This document shows, in pieces, positions 9,416 through 21,864 of a stretch of DNA of 64,000 nucleotides. The DNA is from Hetaerina americana (taxonomy: Eukaryota; Arthropoda; Insecta; Odonata; Calopterygidae): positions 26,297,122 to 26,361,121 of the forward strand of contig JAKTNV010000009.1 of NCBI GenBank assembly GCA_022747635.1. Direction: 5' to 3'. The notes beneath the pieces are model-generated. The model searched no databases. It had not been told where the DNA came from and saw only the letters and a list, made by a program, of their open reading frames with translations. Positions within the stretch are counted from its first letter, which is position 1; every line of letters begins with the position of its first letter. The translations under genes and the position numbers were made by a program.

Positions 9416-10045
9416 ATTTATTATAATCTTTCTTTCGGAGACTGTTTGGACGTAAGTCAATGCGTTGAGAAAAAGTGAAGCCTAAAAACCTCCAGGCAAA
9501 TGAACATGATATTTCTTATAATTTTTTTTGGCTGTTGTGACATATGCCATGAAGTAACAGATTTGATTACCCGGGCTCGTGTAAGAAGATACAGGTCGTG
9601 CTCCCCGGTATGTGACTTAGGGCTAGGGGAGGTGAAGCGGGGAATCATGGTATAGTTTTTATAGAAGAGGATGCGGAGCTATAGAAATGGGGGATTCTGG
9701 GATAGCTTCATTGGGGGTGGGTATCGTTCAGGTTATGAGTCCAATGTTGAAAGTGAGAGGTGATCACTGATTGGTTCTTTTGAAGGTGGCATGATTGTAT
9801 AGGGTTTTTTGATTGGTTATTAACTAAACATACATCCTTCGAACCCAGTGATTGGCCAAAATTGAAGGAGACGCCATATTCCAAAAACTACCGCGAGAGT
9901 TCGAGTTATTTTAGTGTAGGTTTTTGTCGATGTGACTTAGTTCTTCTTCAAGTAGGAGTTAATAAAGGTCTGCAGTCCATGGAAGGGTGAGAATCAATAT
10001 AATTTGGAAAATCTTAAGTTTTCCGTTAGACTTCAGGTTAAATAA
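9416..10045. other. No recognised feature
   Basis: A mixed-composition stretch with repeated GATTGG words near 9765-9855 but no coding or repeat assignment. Confidence 0.4.
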
Positions 10046-10046
10046 G

Positions 10047-10536
10047 TCATGATAAAATCGAGTAAGGATAAATTTTCAGCCATAGCAGCCTCCAGCAGTG
10101 TAGGAAAGAGTTACACCAAGAAAGTTCTTCACCCTTCGTGAGTATTCGAGTTGTCGAAGATTTTTTACCGAAAATTTGTCCAGGTTACTTCTTTTTAGAA
10201 TATTTACGCCGTTTTATTTATTTTCCTGGTAAAAGTGAAGTGTTAAAATAATAAATTAGCTTAGGAATCCGCCATCTTGGTTTATACGAAAACCATGATA
10301 CAATCGAGCAAGGATAAGTTTTCAGCCATAGCAGCCGCCAGCACTGTGGGGGAGAGTTACATCAATTGAAGTTCACCAGCCTTAGTGATTCTTTGAGTTG
10401 TCGATGGTTTTCTACCGGAAATCTACCCAGGTAACTTCTTTTTCAAATATTTACCCCGTTTTTTAATTTTTCTGGCTTAATTGCATGGTTCTAATACTAA
10501 AATAATTTAGGAGTCCGCCATATTGGTTTACTTGAA
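10047..10536. repeat. Tandem duplication, two units of about 246 bp
   Basis: Unit 1 starts near 10048 (CATGATAAAATCGAG) and unit 2 near 10294 (CATGATACAATCGAG). Both continue through AAGGATAA(A/G)TTTTCAGCC, CAGGT(T/A)ACTTCTTTTT and a terminal (A/G)(A/G)TCCGCCAT(C/A)TTGGTTTA. Divergence by many substitutions and a few indels shows the duplication is old. No long open frame spans the units. Confidence 0.85.
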
Positions 10537-10539
10537 CTT

Positions 10540-11360
10540 CCGAGGAAGGGCTTCGAAGTGCACGTATTTTAATTGTGTTTTCAATTCATTGATTTAAAAT
10601 GGTGAACATACTCCAATAAATGCCATTGCCAATTAATTTGAAATCGTTGTTTATCATTCACCGGTATTGTTCTCTTTGTGTCATTAAGAAATTTCCATCT
10701 AGTGTGATTAACTCCTTAATCATCCTGAGTCATCAGTTTACGATATTACTACGTTCTTGTCAATTCAAAATGTGATAATGTCAGCAAGAACGATAATGTG
10801 AGCCTTTACGCGAGTGCTACGCTATTGGTTTGTTTTTTAAGGATACAAAAATTAGGAATCATTATCAGAAAGCCATGAAAAAATACATTCTCGGGGATTG
10901 TGTATTTTTGTGAATGATACTTTTAGGAATGAACGGGATACGGCGAATATGCTGAGATATAAATTACCCATAATTAAATAAATATATACAGTGATCATAT
11001 GGTCCAAGAAAGTCTTTCGATAAGCGATTTAGGCATTAGGGTGCTAGAGGAAAACTCATACAATTCATGCTGAGTCTTGTATTAACTCAGGATTCTTGAA
11101 AAAATTCGTAAATGCTTAGCGCTTACAGAAATCCGAAATGTGAAGCGATGTATAAGCGGTGTGCCGTTTCATCCATACCCTGTGCATAAAACTTTCCGAT
11201 TCACTCATCGGCCTTTGATATATAATATCCTTGTAACTATTGCTAGTAACAAAAGGCGATATAATTGTAGCAGTGAAGTTAAGATTTCAATTAATTGGAG
11301 GAAAATGCGAATTAAACTGGAGAGAGCTTGTCAGGTGAACGCCTTCAGAAATGATTACGG
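10540..11360. other. No recognised feature
   Basis: AT-rich sequence. No coding or repeat call is possible. Confidence 0.45.
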
Positions 11361-11362
11361 TG

Positions 11363-11520
<158 letters not shown>

Positions 11521-11534
11521 GCGCCTCTGAGGCG

Positions 11535-12064
11535 AGGGGTTTGAGGAAGATGGAGAAAGTGAACTGGTTGAGTGGAACACAAAGAAACCCAAGGCATTGT
11601 GAAGATAGGAAGACAGGATTCTGTTGTTCGATATTAGATAAAGCCAAGCCAGGAATATGAGTATTGAGTGGCAGTTAGGTTTTAATGACCTTGGTAAATG
11701 AGCAAATGCTAAAAAACCGGTCGAAGGTTTAAACAAGTTGATGGCGGAAGGCATCAAAGGTAGTGGTAATGTTTAAAACTTGAAGAAGTAATTTCGAGTA
11801 AAATGCACTGATGCGATTCAAACTTCCGCTATGATGTTATTGATTCGAGGGCAGTCCGACGAAGGCATTCACCCCTATATTTCTAATCAGATTCAACACC
11901 ATATATTCCCACATAATAATAGAATTCAAGCAATTATTTTCTGTTTCCAAGAAACTGCGAGAGTAGAGTAGGTTCCTGGACTGTTATGCTAGAAGTCACA
12001 AAATATTTATTTGGTAATTGTGTCCATCCAAAACCTACCTTACCCGGTAAATTGCTAAATAATT
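11535..12064 (+). mobile_element. LINE group A relic with 3' tail
   Basis: The right end (about 11955-12064) matches the family tail: AGAGTAGG..., then TAGAAGTCACAAAATATTTA, GTGTCCATCCAAAACCTACC and a short AT-rich end. To the left, EDRILLFDIR...SQAR at about 11610-11650 faintly matches the GEDRGLLGEI...RQ landmark, and an AGATGGAGAAAGTGAACTGG segment matches the RRMEKV region. The middle is too degraded to align by eye, so only the tail is firm. Confidence 0.6.
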
Positions 12065-12069
12065 ACTTA

Positions 12070-12865
12070 CTTATTTTCCTTGATTCTCTCATTGCCCTAG
12101 TCCTATCCGTTCTGTACATTTTTTCAAAGTTTCTTTGTTCGTCTAGTTCTTCTATTTCCTCGCACCTTCTCTGAATTCAGCTGTCTCTACCCTTGTCAGT
12201 CAACCTCCTTAATTCGTCGTTAAGTCTCCTATACTGTCTTCTCCCATCTGTGAAAGTCTGTTTTCCATTTTATACGTTCTTACATATTGTCTAGCATACT
12301 CTCTTTAATTCACTCTTTCTTATTCCTTTTATTTTTCACTTATGCAACTTCTTTTCCTGAAGCCTTCAGAATTGTATTTCGAATAGCATCCCATTCCACT
12401 ATTTCAAGTATGTCTACTGTCTGCCTTATATTATCAAGTTTATTCTCGACAATTTTGGAATACTCTTTCCAAGAACTATCATTCTCAAGCTTTTCGAGAT
12501 CGCATTTTTACAGCAGCTGCTGTTTTGCAACATGCTTCAACCTTGTTTGCAAACCTGCCGCAAGTTATGATCTGGGTCAAAGCTCGCTCCTGGGAAGGTT
12601 TAAGCCATATTGGCGCTGTTATCGAACCTTTGATTTGCTATAATAAAATATATTTAATACCTGGCAATATTCTTCACGTATATTGTCTTCGCTGATGATT
12701 GATAAATCATCTGTTAGCTATCAAAAAATCCAAATGTTCGCAAAAGTCTGTCAATTATCCCATCTGTCATTTATCTTGCCCAGGCCATGTTATCCATCGA
12801 TATTTCTCTCTCCTTCCCTCCCCTCTACACTACTCCAATCAGCCGTCGTTATCGCTCTCAGTTGT
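12070..12865 (-). mobile_element. LINE endonuclease-linker relic
   Basis: Reading the minus strand from high to low coordinates, 12860-12650 gives LTDFCEHLDFLIANR and HQRRQYT, the signature of the apurinic-type endonuclease domain. 12500-12070 then gives EYSKIVENKLDNIRQ, DAIRNTIRKASGKEVAYVK and CEEIEELDEQRNFEKMYR, the hydrophilic linker before the reverse transcriptase. Domain order is as in insect LINE ORF2. The RT domain is missing because the copy ends against the opposite-strand tail at 12064. About 130 bp at 12510-12640 has no LINE similarity. Confidence 0.7.
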
Positions 12866-12869
12866 TTAA

Positions 12870-14150
12870 ATTACTCCATACTTAATTTTATTTTTCAGTA
12901 TCGTAGTTTTATTTTAGATTTATAACATATCTCTTGTTGGCACTATTGAGTAACGTGCATTTTACACTTTAGACCACTGGAAGTAGGTTATAACCTATGA
13001 TGTGTGGTAATGATGAATTCGTAAATGCGTACTCATTCTTTATATTTTCTGTCTATTATTATTCGCGCTGCAGTTCTACCATCATCATCAGACATTTTGA
13101 ATCTGAAATGCTAAATATAAGTTCTAATGAATCTTACACGGAATCATCCAAAAAACTTCGATTATAAAAAGTACATTTTCTGGAAAGTCTTTACTGCATT
13201 AACCATGCTATATTTTGAACCAGATTGCTTCATGCATAAATATGCATAGCTCATTTTATCGAACCCAAATTGAACACCATAAATAACTATTTATTTTCTA
13301 GATACTCTATTTATAGTTAAGGTCTATGAATATGAGTTATTCACATTTATCCAGAAACAGTGCATGTTCATTAATATGCAATGGTAATTACAAGATTCTG
13401 GGAGAAATTTAAATTTAGAGATACCTGTCCTCGAAGAAATCTTTGCCCGGGTGGAGAAACTAATTACCTTACCCTCTTAGGCCCGGAAATGTATTTTCTG
13501 GGCGTATTCTGGGTCATCATATGGGTATCGTGGCATGAATTAATTTTAAGAAAAGAATATCCTTCAGGCAAGTGCATAGGGACAACGGTTTGCTCCAATT
13601 CAAATTAATAGAGAAACAGAAATAGTTAATTTTAGTGCAGTTATCCCTGCTTTACTCAGGCAAACATACAGGCATAAACATAGTACATACATGTACCAAC
13701 ACATCTGTACTAGACAAACATACCTGTATGTTACAGATTTGATTGAATCTGTTTTTTCCTTCACCCGTTGAATTTCTAATGGGTATGCGTACCTGTATCA
13801 GCATTTGGGAATACAGAAGCTCAGGACCAAATACTTTAGCACTTTTATAGGATTACAAAGTTCAGAAATTCCTCGGCCTATATGTTATCATGGGGCGATG
13901 GGTGAAAAATGAAGAGTAGTTTTATGATGCAATATAACATATCACAGTAGGTTATAGACAAAAGTTTGAATTGCTCTCTTGTATAATTCGATTAACTAGC
14001 AGCGTTTTTCCTGAAATTTCATTCTTACATTTGCATTACTCTGATTGTTTGTACGCGCTCAATGCTTTCGCATGCAAGTAATTAAATTGAGTTCTCGTAT
14101 TGTTTTATTCAATTCTTCTTCGAATTACCCGTGGTACCTGTGGCGCTCAA
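12870..14150. other. AT-rich stretch, no recognised feature
   Basis: An ATG-initiated 75-codon frame at 13381-13608 has a hydrophobic segment but matches nothing I know. Inverted ACATACAGG/CCTGTATG words occur near 13663 and 13722. Confidence 0.4.
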
Positions 14151-15420
14151 GGTATATCTCTGGGAATGAAACCGACACACCATTATCGCGATCCGCTCAA
14201 TCCGAGTGGTCTTAGCAGGGCCGGGCGTGGTGGCGTAGGTCGTTCAACCCCTTCGGCGCCCGTCGCCCCCCTCCACCCTCCACCCATGGTGGCCAACGAA
14301 AATGTGACTGCGCTGTCTCGGACTCGACTTTGAACTGCATGAGGGATGTAAAGAACGAAAGGAAAGGGGGCCATGGCGTAAAATATGGTTTCCTCGTGGA
14401 AAAGCGGGGGTGGTCGGGTGGTAGGGAGGAGGGAAATGGATGGACGGACCGGGAGGGGAGGGTTGTGATATAGAAGGAGGGAGAGACGGGCGGAATAGTT
14501 TTCTGCGGTGAGAGAAGAGTCAGGTGCAAGTGGCATTGGATCGAGTGCAAATGGAAGCGGTGCGGGGGAGGGAGAAGGTCGGTGTGGGAGGGCGGTTGAA
14601 AGAAGGGGAAAAAGGGAGCTGTGGAGGGGGGGAAAGGGAGAGGTGGATGGGTGGGTGAGCGGGTGGGCCTCGTGATTTACAGCGTATTGGTAGTAGCACC
14701 TCCTGGCCGAAAGGGTAGGGAGGGCGGGGGCGGTGAGGGGTCTTCCGAGGGAGGGATGGAAGAAATGGCAAAACCAGGGATTGGGAAGAGGGCGCCGAGC
14801 CGAAGGGGAGGATGCGAGAGTGGTGGTGTGTGCACTATACTTTTCCGAGGAGGAAGCTGCAGAGGGTTTGGGAAGGGTGGAGAAGAGAAGACGAAAGGTA
14901 TATAAGGGTTGATAACGGGGAGGAGGGTTGGTGTGGGAGGAGTGTGGGGTTGGTGGCGAGAGGAGGATGTGTGAGGGAGGATAAGGCTCAATTCACGGCT
15001 GTCTTATCTCGGTCGGCCTCCGTGTGTGTCCCTCGCGCGCCTCTCCCAGGCCCCGGATTCACACACTATAGTCGGCGCCGCTTGACGTGGCGCCCTTTCG
15101 CTCGGAGGAGAGAGCCCACTCAAGTTTATGGCCCAAGGGGCGATGCTTCCTTCCAATCGGGGAAATGGGATGTTGTATCTCCCGGGCGAACGGCGCGGGG
15201 CTGCCGCCTCGGAGACCGCCGCTGTCCAGGTTACGCGCCATTCGAGACCCCCATTCGGGCGTCGAGTGCCGACGTGTGGAGGCGTCATTATTCGTGGCTC
15301 ACCGGGGTCAGCGGCGAATGAAATGTGCGTGTGTGTTGCTGAGGTCGCCCGGTGACGACAGAAGCACCCTTTCAGTGTGCTATTTTGAGGTGCCCAGTTG
15401 AATGCGAGAGAAGCATCCGA
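14150..15420. promoter_or_regulatory. GC-rich island, purine tract then CpG-dense core
   Basis: 14340-14980 is strongly G/A-rich on plus. 14990-15360 becomes balanced and CpG-dense (CGCGCGCC, GGCGCCGC, GGCGCC). A TATATAAGG lies at 14899 within the G-rich part and a CATATAAAATA at 15450 just past the island. This could be a CpG-type promoter or enhancer in an AT-rich genome. Overlapping open frames are present in several phases, as expected from GC bias, and none has a recognisable protein, so no gene is called. Confidence 0.35.
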
Positions 15421-17260
15421 ATTTCATGCATGTCTTTAGCCAGTGTCCGCATATAAAATAGGTACGTTCGCTCTGTTACAACGGCGATTCTGTTAAATGA
15501 GGAGTCTCGCACTACTTTCAGCAAATTCTGCGGGGCCGCCGTTCAGATGTTGTGGACGTTTTTGTCGTGTCAACGGGTCCGATTTCAAATGATAAATGAA
15601 GAGAGAATGCCTTAAGCAGTGATTTATAAAGGACTTCGGGTCGGCATCTAATGATGGTCTATCGCCTAGTCAACTGTTTAACGCCTCGAATAGACTTCCA
15701 AAGCGTTCGAAAAAATCGGCCTTTATAGTACTCCTTTTGGTCATGAGAGCAAAAATCTGAATTAGAACGGAGTTAATAGCTGGAGGCGAAAGCAATCTTT
15801 ACGACTAATGAACTCTAAAGCGAAATGTAAATGATATGTTTGAGGTTTTCGTAGTTTGGTGGACGAAGACGGATTTTGTTCTCCAAAATCAAAGCATTTA
15901 TTAAAATACGATGGGGCTGGGACATGAAATTTCTTATAAACTGTAATAACTTAATAAAATGTTATGGAAATTGCGGGTCTGATTAATGTCTTAATAAAAA
16001 TAGATGTAGCGTTTTGCTCTTAAAAGAAGCTAGCAGGACAACTTCTGAAATCCGCTGATACATATATAAGATATACTAATCGAATCGATAGCTTTGTGTC
16101 GTCAATTTAAGTATTATTACGTTGAAGTACTGACGTGCGATTTGTTTTAATTTGCTTGTTTAGAATTCTGGGAATAATAAAGTGACCTTGTTATTTTCGA
16201 AAATATATCCAAAGAATGCAGTCAAGTTTTCGTAGAAGGGCAGTTTCATAAAATAAGTCGCGATCGACTAAGGTGACAGTCTACAAAAAAGCCAGTTTAA
16301 TTCGTTTCTGATGTTTAAGCATTACACTTCTTTAGGCACGTCTTTCTCTCTAATGGTAGTCTAGAAATTAAGGAGCCATTGCTTTTTTCAACCAAAAGTA
16401 CCTAGCAAATGGATTTTACATAACTTTTTAAGTACCATTAAATTGCATTCTGTCCTGAGACTTCCTATACGCACATAGCAATGACAGCAACGGGACCACG
16501 ATGAGAGAACTCGCTGTCTTACTCCAAAAATTTCGGTATAGAATGAAAAGACCAAGTAAGTTTCAAAACAAATTACTATCTCTTTGAAAATGATTTAGGT
16601 GTTTAGTTACTTTTTTCGTATGCTATGCTGGGCGAACTTCTCCTTGTTTCAGTAACAGCTGTAAAGCTAGCATTTTTTTCCTTATCTTTGCATATTTTGA
16701 TTGGCTTTACATTTTACTGGAAAAAAATTGCCTAACTTTATGAAATTGCAAGAATATACCAATTGTGATTACATGAAACAAATAAAATATAACGAAAAAT
16801 TGTAATTCCCTTTTGAAAAATTAATGAAATGTTTACGTAAATTAATCATTGTAAGCTGCAATAATTAATTTCACTCAGGTACCATGTGGAAAATTTTTTA
16901 TAACTTGTGCGGTTCATTAAACAGATTTTGTATCCCTCTTACCCTTCTGGTGATTATTGAGACCTGAGAAGAAGTGGACGCCATCGTTTATTCCGACCCT
17001 GGTTAAATAAACAATTTCCCGTGTCACTAAAAGAAAATCACGTTGCATGTATGATTAGTTTGTCTGTAAAAGTTTTATAATATTTGATAATCTTATAATT
17101 GTTAACATTTTACAAAATGCTTGCTGTTTAGTACAAATTATTGTTATGAAAATTATCGCTTTTCTACCTGCACGGTAAGTTTTGGGTGGACCCAGCCGAA
17201 ACATTGGTACAACGATACATTGACTTGCCTCTTCTAACAAAACAAAACCTGATATCTACC
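15421..17260. other. AT-rich stretch, no recognised feature
   Basis: Stops are dense in all frames and no repeat family found elsewhere in the window appears. Confidence 0.45.
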
Positions 17261-17264
17261 ACTC

Positions 17265-17625
17265 CAGTAAATCCCTATCCAATTCCGCATACTTTCTCCC
17301 TTCATTCCGTCCAATCTATCCTATTCCTTCCCTTTCCTCGATTACCTAACTTCTCCCCTCTGTCCCAGTTTTCAACATCCCATACCAATGAAAACGATCT
17401 GAATCCATCTTTCCAAACCCCTTTGAACTTCTGCCAACAATCGTCTCTCCTTCCACAATTACCTGCTTAGCACTTCCTCGTTTGTTTTCCCTTCGGTCTA
17501 CTTCACCTTTTCAATCCTTCGCCGCACTCACATCTCAAAAGCCTCCAATCTATGCCTATCATCTTGCTTCAATGATCACGTCTCCGCTCCGCATAAAACC
17601 ACTCTCCATATCAAAGTTATCCATT
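17265..17625 (-). mobile_element. LINE ORF2 C-terminal relic (group A)
   Basis: The reverse complement aligns by eye with the plus-strand copy at about 6900-7240. Shared blocks include TTGATATGGAG, TGATTGAAGCA, GGAGGCTTTTGA, AACAAACGAGGAAGT and the GGAAAGGG..GGAATAGGAT block near the end. It is full of stops and frameshifts. Group A copies on both strands show repeated independent insertion. Confidence 0.75.
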
Positions 17626-17639
17626 GTTATTAAATGGGA

Positions 17640-20600
17640 AGGAATAGCTGAAAATGGTCTAAACAAAGCTCGTTAACTTTGAAGAAATATTTTCCCAATG
17701 TTCTGTGAATATCTTTTCAATTTCCAATAGGCCGTTATATAATGTTGAAGAATAGCTAATTCCGATTTTATTCATAGTTTTCCTCGATGATTTGAAGTGA
17801 GAAGTTATTCCGCTAATTTTCATTTTTTTGTTTTTTTTTCAATTCCGTTCCGGTTAGGCTTCAATTCCAGAGGAACGTAACTTTCGTTTCGCGACTCCAT
17901 CTTTCATATGCTGTCTCGCTAGAGAAGGTTTTCGCTGACAAGTAGGAGGAATCCCACCAGTAACGCTAATTATGGAGTCATTATTATTTGCCGTAAATAT
18001 GAAGGCTAAGTGCCTTACGCTATTTTTAATTAGAACTTTCTTTGGCCGTAGGAGGCTTTGGGAATTAATTCCGCGTGCATTCTTTTCGCGTATTTATTTA
18101 AGTGCTGTGTCGTTTGCAAGTAAGAAAGGAAACCCTTCGAGGACATCCGAACTAAGAGGTTTTCCTCTTTGAATTTCCTATTTTTCGTCGAATTATTGTG
18201 GCTATTAATTTTTCCGATGTCTTGGTAAATAATGTACACATTATACTGGGGACAAAATTCCACCCCACCTTAATGAATCTCCACCATTCAATCAGAACAG
18301 CGAGAAAATATGATCATTTTTTGGCTTAGTCACTGAAGGCGTCCCAAATATGTGTTAGGTATGGCAACGTGGTGTGGATTATTACGGTGAATATTTTAAA
18401 GAGGATTCGTATTTATAAAATAATATTATTTTATTTATTTTTATATGGCATAATAATTAATGGAATTAGTGCCCTAATACATTCGCAATTATATTTGGCC
18501 TGGTCGAATGCAGTAAAATATACAGAGTCCGACTACGAAACTCATGGTTTCCAGTTAGATCCCAGTGATGTCAAAATGTTTCCGGCTTTTCAAAATGGGT
18601 TACTGGTTATTCTGGTTTGAATTGCCATGATAGTCTCCTTCAATAAGGGCACTCTCAAATGGCATATTATCGCCAGTGGTTGCTAGGAATTACTGCAGTA
18701 TGTATTAGCAGAAGAGAAACTCTTGATTCTAAGATGTGATTCAGATGGTTTTGAATAACAATAGAAATAAAAGAGCGGATAAAAGAAAGAAGAAAAGACA
18801 CTCCCAAGGAACGTAAGTTTCGTCAAGGAAGAAAGAGGAAAGAACTCGTTAAGAAGACAGAACCAAGTCTTGCTTGAGGACAATAAGGGAAAGGAAAAAT
18901 TGATGGAAAGCTTTGGAAACTGTATGAGCTATTGGTTATTAGAAGGGTGTGAAGATTGCGATCATCATGTACTTCTAAAGGCAACGCCATGTCTTAATTT
19001 CAACGGCTCTCTTTTTATTGCTTGCGTTCTAAAAATCAATTCTTGATCCGTGTTTTTGAAAATTACATATCTAGGTCATCGTTTTGATTTTTTTCTGCCA
19101 TTTCACCTTCGAATATGCTTTTTAGAAACTGATATCATATGAATATTTTGTATTGCGCGAAGACATAATTTAACCTGGGATCTCCTGAGATCTTTAATGC
19201 GGTTGGTTTTCCGAATCTCTCTGCATTTTCTTTCCGTTGACCGTTAATTTAGGTTCATCTGCCTTTTGGGAAGATTTCGTTTCTCCAGGACAGGAGGCAA
19301 AACCCTGCTTCCCGTCTACCCGCTCATCCTCCCTTATTAAGGCTGTAGAAGATTGCGTTGTAGGATACAAATAGGACCAAGACACGCGATCAATCTTGAG
19401 TATGGCGAAGTATTATTTATAAATGAATAATGTTAAAACAAAACTTTTTAACTCCACTTGGAAAATAAGCTTCAATTCGACCAAGGTATCACTGCGGTGC
19501 AGAATCTTCAGGGTAAACACAATAATAAAATGATCAACCAAAGTCAATTAACAGGATAAATATGTCTTCCTACAGGAAAATCAATTAGTGTTTGGGAGAA
19601 AAAGGGGTCGAGGGAGCTGGCATAAATTTTTGGAAAAACTGTTTATGTTGTCCAAAAGTTAATGATTATTTATTGGTAACAAATGACACACGTAGAAAAG
19701 CGAACGTATGTGAAATTCGCAAACAAATGATAATTGCACAATTTAGAGGGAAACCATTTTCGAATTGTTAAAAAATCTAGAATGAATAAGATACTGAAAG
19801 AATTATCTTGCAGGTCTGCAAAAACCAATCATATCTGTCCGAAATGCGGCAAAAAAGAAAAGGATGGTTCCTCTTGATGAGGAGGTATAATGAGAGGCTC
19901 CATTGCCCTCGTCCCCTGGCACTGTATATTTTATTGCTTGTAAAATAAAGTACATGATGAGCAATATATTGCTATCATAGGAGTTGAGGGAACATTATTA
20001 ATTCGCATGCTGTCTTTTGTGGAAGACATCTCCCTTACGGTGGAGAACCGAAAATGCGGCCCAACCCCCTTCGAGGAGATCCCACCCAAGATATATGAAT
20101 CTGAAGGGTTCATTCCTCGCATTGCTTCAAATTGACGAAGGGTGGAAAAAACACGATTCATATTTGAAGCAGAATAGCTCAAACTAATTCGCGAAGATTT
20201 ATATACAAGAGAAAACAAGGAAGCAGTACTTGAAACTACGTGCGCAAGGTGTGGCATGTGGATGGGAGAGACGCTAGTTTTGGTATTGTAGGATATAGAG
20301 GAACAATGAGCTGGTAAACGCAATGCTGGAGAGAGATTCTGTGATTGAATGGAGATTCGAAATGGAATGTGGCATACCGGAGAGAAGTTAAGAAAATAGT
20401 AATGATGGAGTACTGTACGTATTTAAATGATAACTCATGTGGTCTCGACACAGTTGCACAAAGTATTTTTCAATAAAATGAGACAAAATAGCGGGGAAAG
20501 TTAACATGGTAGGTCTAAGCACAGATTTTCAGGCCAAATAAAGAGGGATACAAAGCAGAAGAGGTCGTCAGAATATCTCGTCATCACATACACGTCATGC

Positions 20601-21690
20601 CCTCTGATACGTCAGATTTGTATACTGGAAAGTGTGACGGCACTCGATATCATTCGTTATTAAATAACTGTTAAATAATTTCAGTGGTAAATGAATATGG
20701 ATATTTCCATCAAAATTGTTGTGATTTTTAATCTGTAGTTTATTGTGAACATGTCTTTAGTGACGTAGGGACAAGTATTTGAATGCATTATCGTGTAATT
20801 GGGTCTCTCTTGTTTGATCGGGATGGTCTATTCTGGCGATAAAATGTGTAGCCTCAACTAATTCATTGGTTTCCGGAATAATCTCGAATATTTCATGTCG
20901 TGGTCTCGCTTACTCTATTTGTGCTCAGAGAAATTCCCGTCCCATTTCCTTTAATACGAAAACCTTCAACGCGTGAATTTCTTCTCTTAAATATTATTCA
21001 CTCGTCGAGCTAAATTACCTATAACTTCATTTTATTCCTTTAAGTTACACGTTCTTAGGCTCTCTTCACTTCGTTATTCCATAAATGTGGTCTCATGGCT
21101 GGAAATTAAAAATCTACTTGGCTATTGCTACTTCTGTGTATATACAAAATTACGTATGGCCCGCACAATGATGATGTTTCATTGAGAGATACTCATTTAC
21201 TTATTTTGTGTGGTCCCTATGATACACTCGATATTACAGAACTCACACTTGTTTTGCGAGTGTCTTCATTCGGTCTCGAGTATTTGTATACATATTGCCA
21301 TTGTTCCACACCCGTTCCTACACGTCAAAAATGTGGGGAAGAGTGAAAACCTTCAGTGGTTTATTTTTTGGTTGAAATATTGTTGGTGCAATTCTAAAGT
21401 GTATAAATCTAGTTATTGACTTTTACGAGTCTTTCATTTTACTGTCAACTGTGAACTAACGATTAAAGAATTCCTAAGAAGAAAAAGTCCTCCTAAGAAG
21501 AAGTTTTGCTAAGAAGTTCTCATTTCTATAATTTTCTCTTATAAGCTGCCCGCGGGGTACACTTTTGTTTTAGATTTTATAGTTTTACTAAGAATTATGA
21601 TCATCTTTAGGTTTTAAGAGGTTATTTTAATTAATTTAGTACCTTTAATTTTCAGAATCTTATAATTTCTTCCTTTAATAAGAGTACTAA
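17640..21690. other. 4-kb AT-rich stretch, no recognised feature
   Basis: Open frames near 18369-18620, 19194-19385 and 19931-20323 give no recognisable product. The 19.9-20.5 kb interval is somewhat purine-rich on plus and could be an old coding relic, but no motif supports this. Confidence 0.4.
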
Positions 21691-21697
21691 AGTTTTC

Positions 21698-21861
21698 AGG
21701 TGATATTCGATGGAAGAAATGAATTCAAAGTTTTCCGTAACTATTTACGAAAGGGTTACTGTAGAAGTTGAGGAATCGCTTCTTCCTGCTGCTTTATTCT
21801 CGGTTGAATTTCTGAAGAAAATGGCTCCGTATATGAAGGACTATCAGAACGTGAGAGGAAG
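21698..21861 (+). other. Candidate short coding exon (weak)
   Basis: An acceptor-like AAAGTTTTCAG ends at 21699. An ATG at 21710 opens a 50-codon frame beginning MEEMNSKFSVTIYERV and ending at AAG|GTAAGTG, a near-consensus splice donor at 21862. The encoded peptide is mixed in composition rather than repetitive. An in-frame TGA just upstream means it would be a first coding exon, ending in phase 2. I do not recognise the protein, and chance occurrence in 64 kb is quite possible. Confidence 0.2.
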
Positions 21862-21864
21862 GTA

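Noticed and set aside
13381..13608. 75-codon ATG frame with hydrophobic segment
   Set aside because: Unrecognised, short and unsupported by context.
19931..20323. 130-codon minus-strand frame
   Set aside because: No recognisable domain. It may be the antisense of an old relic.
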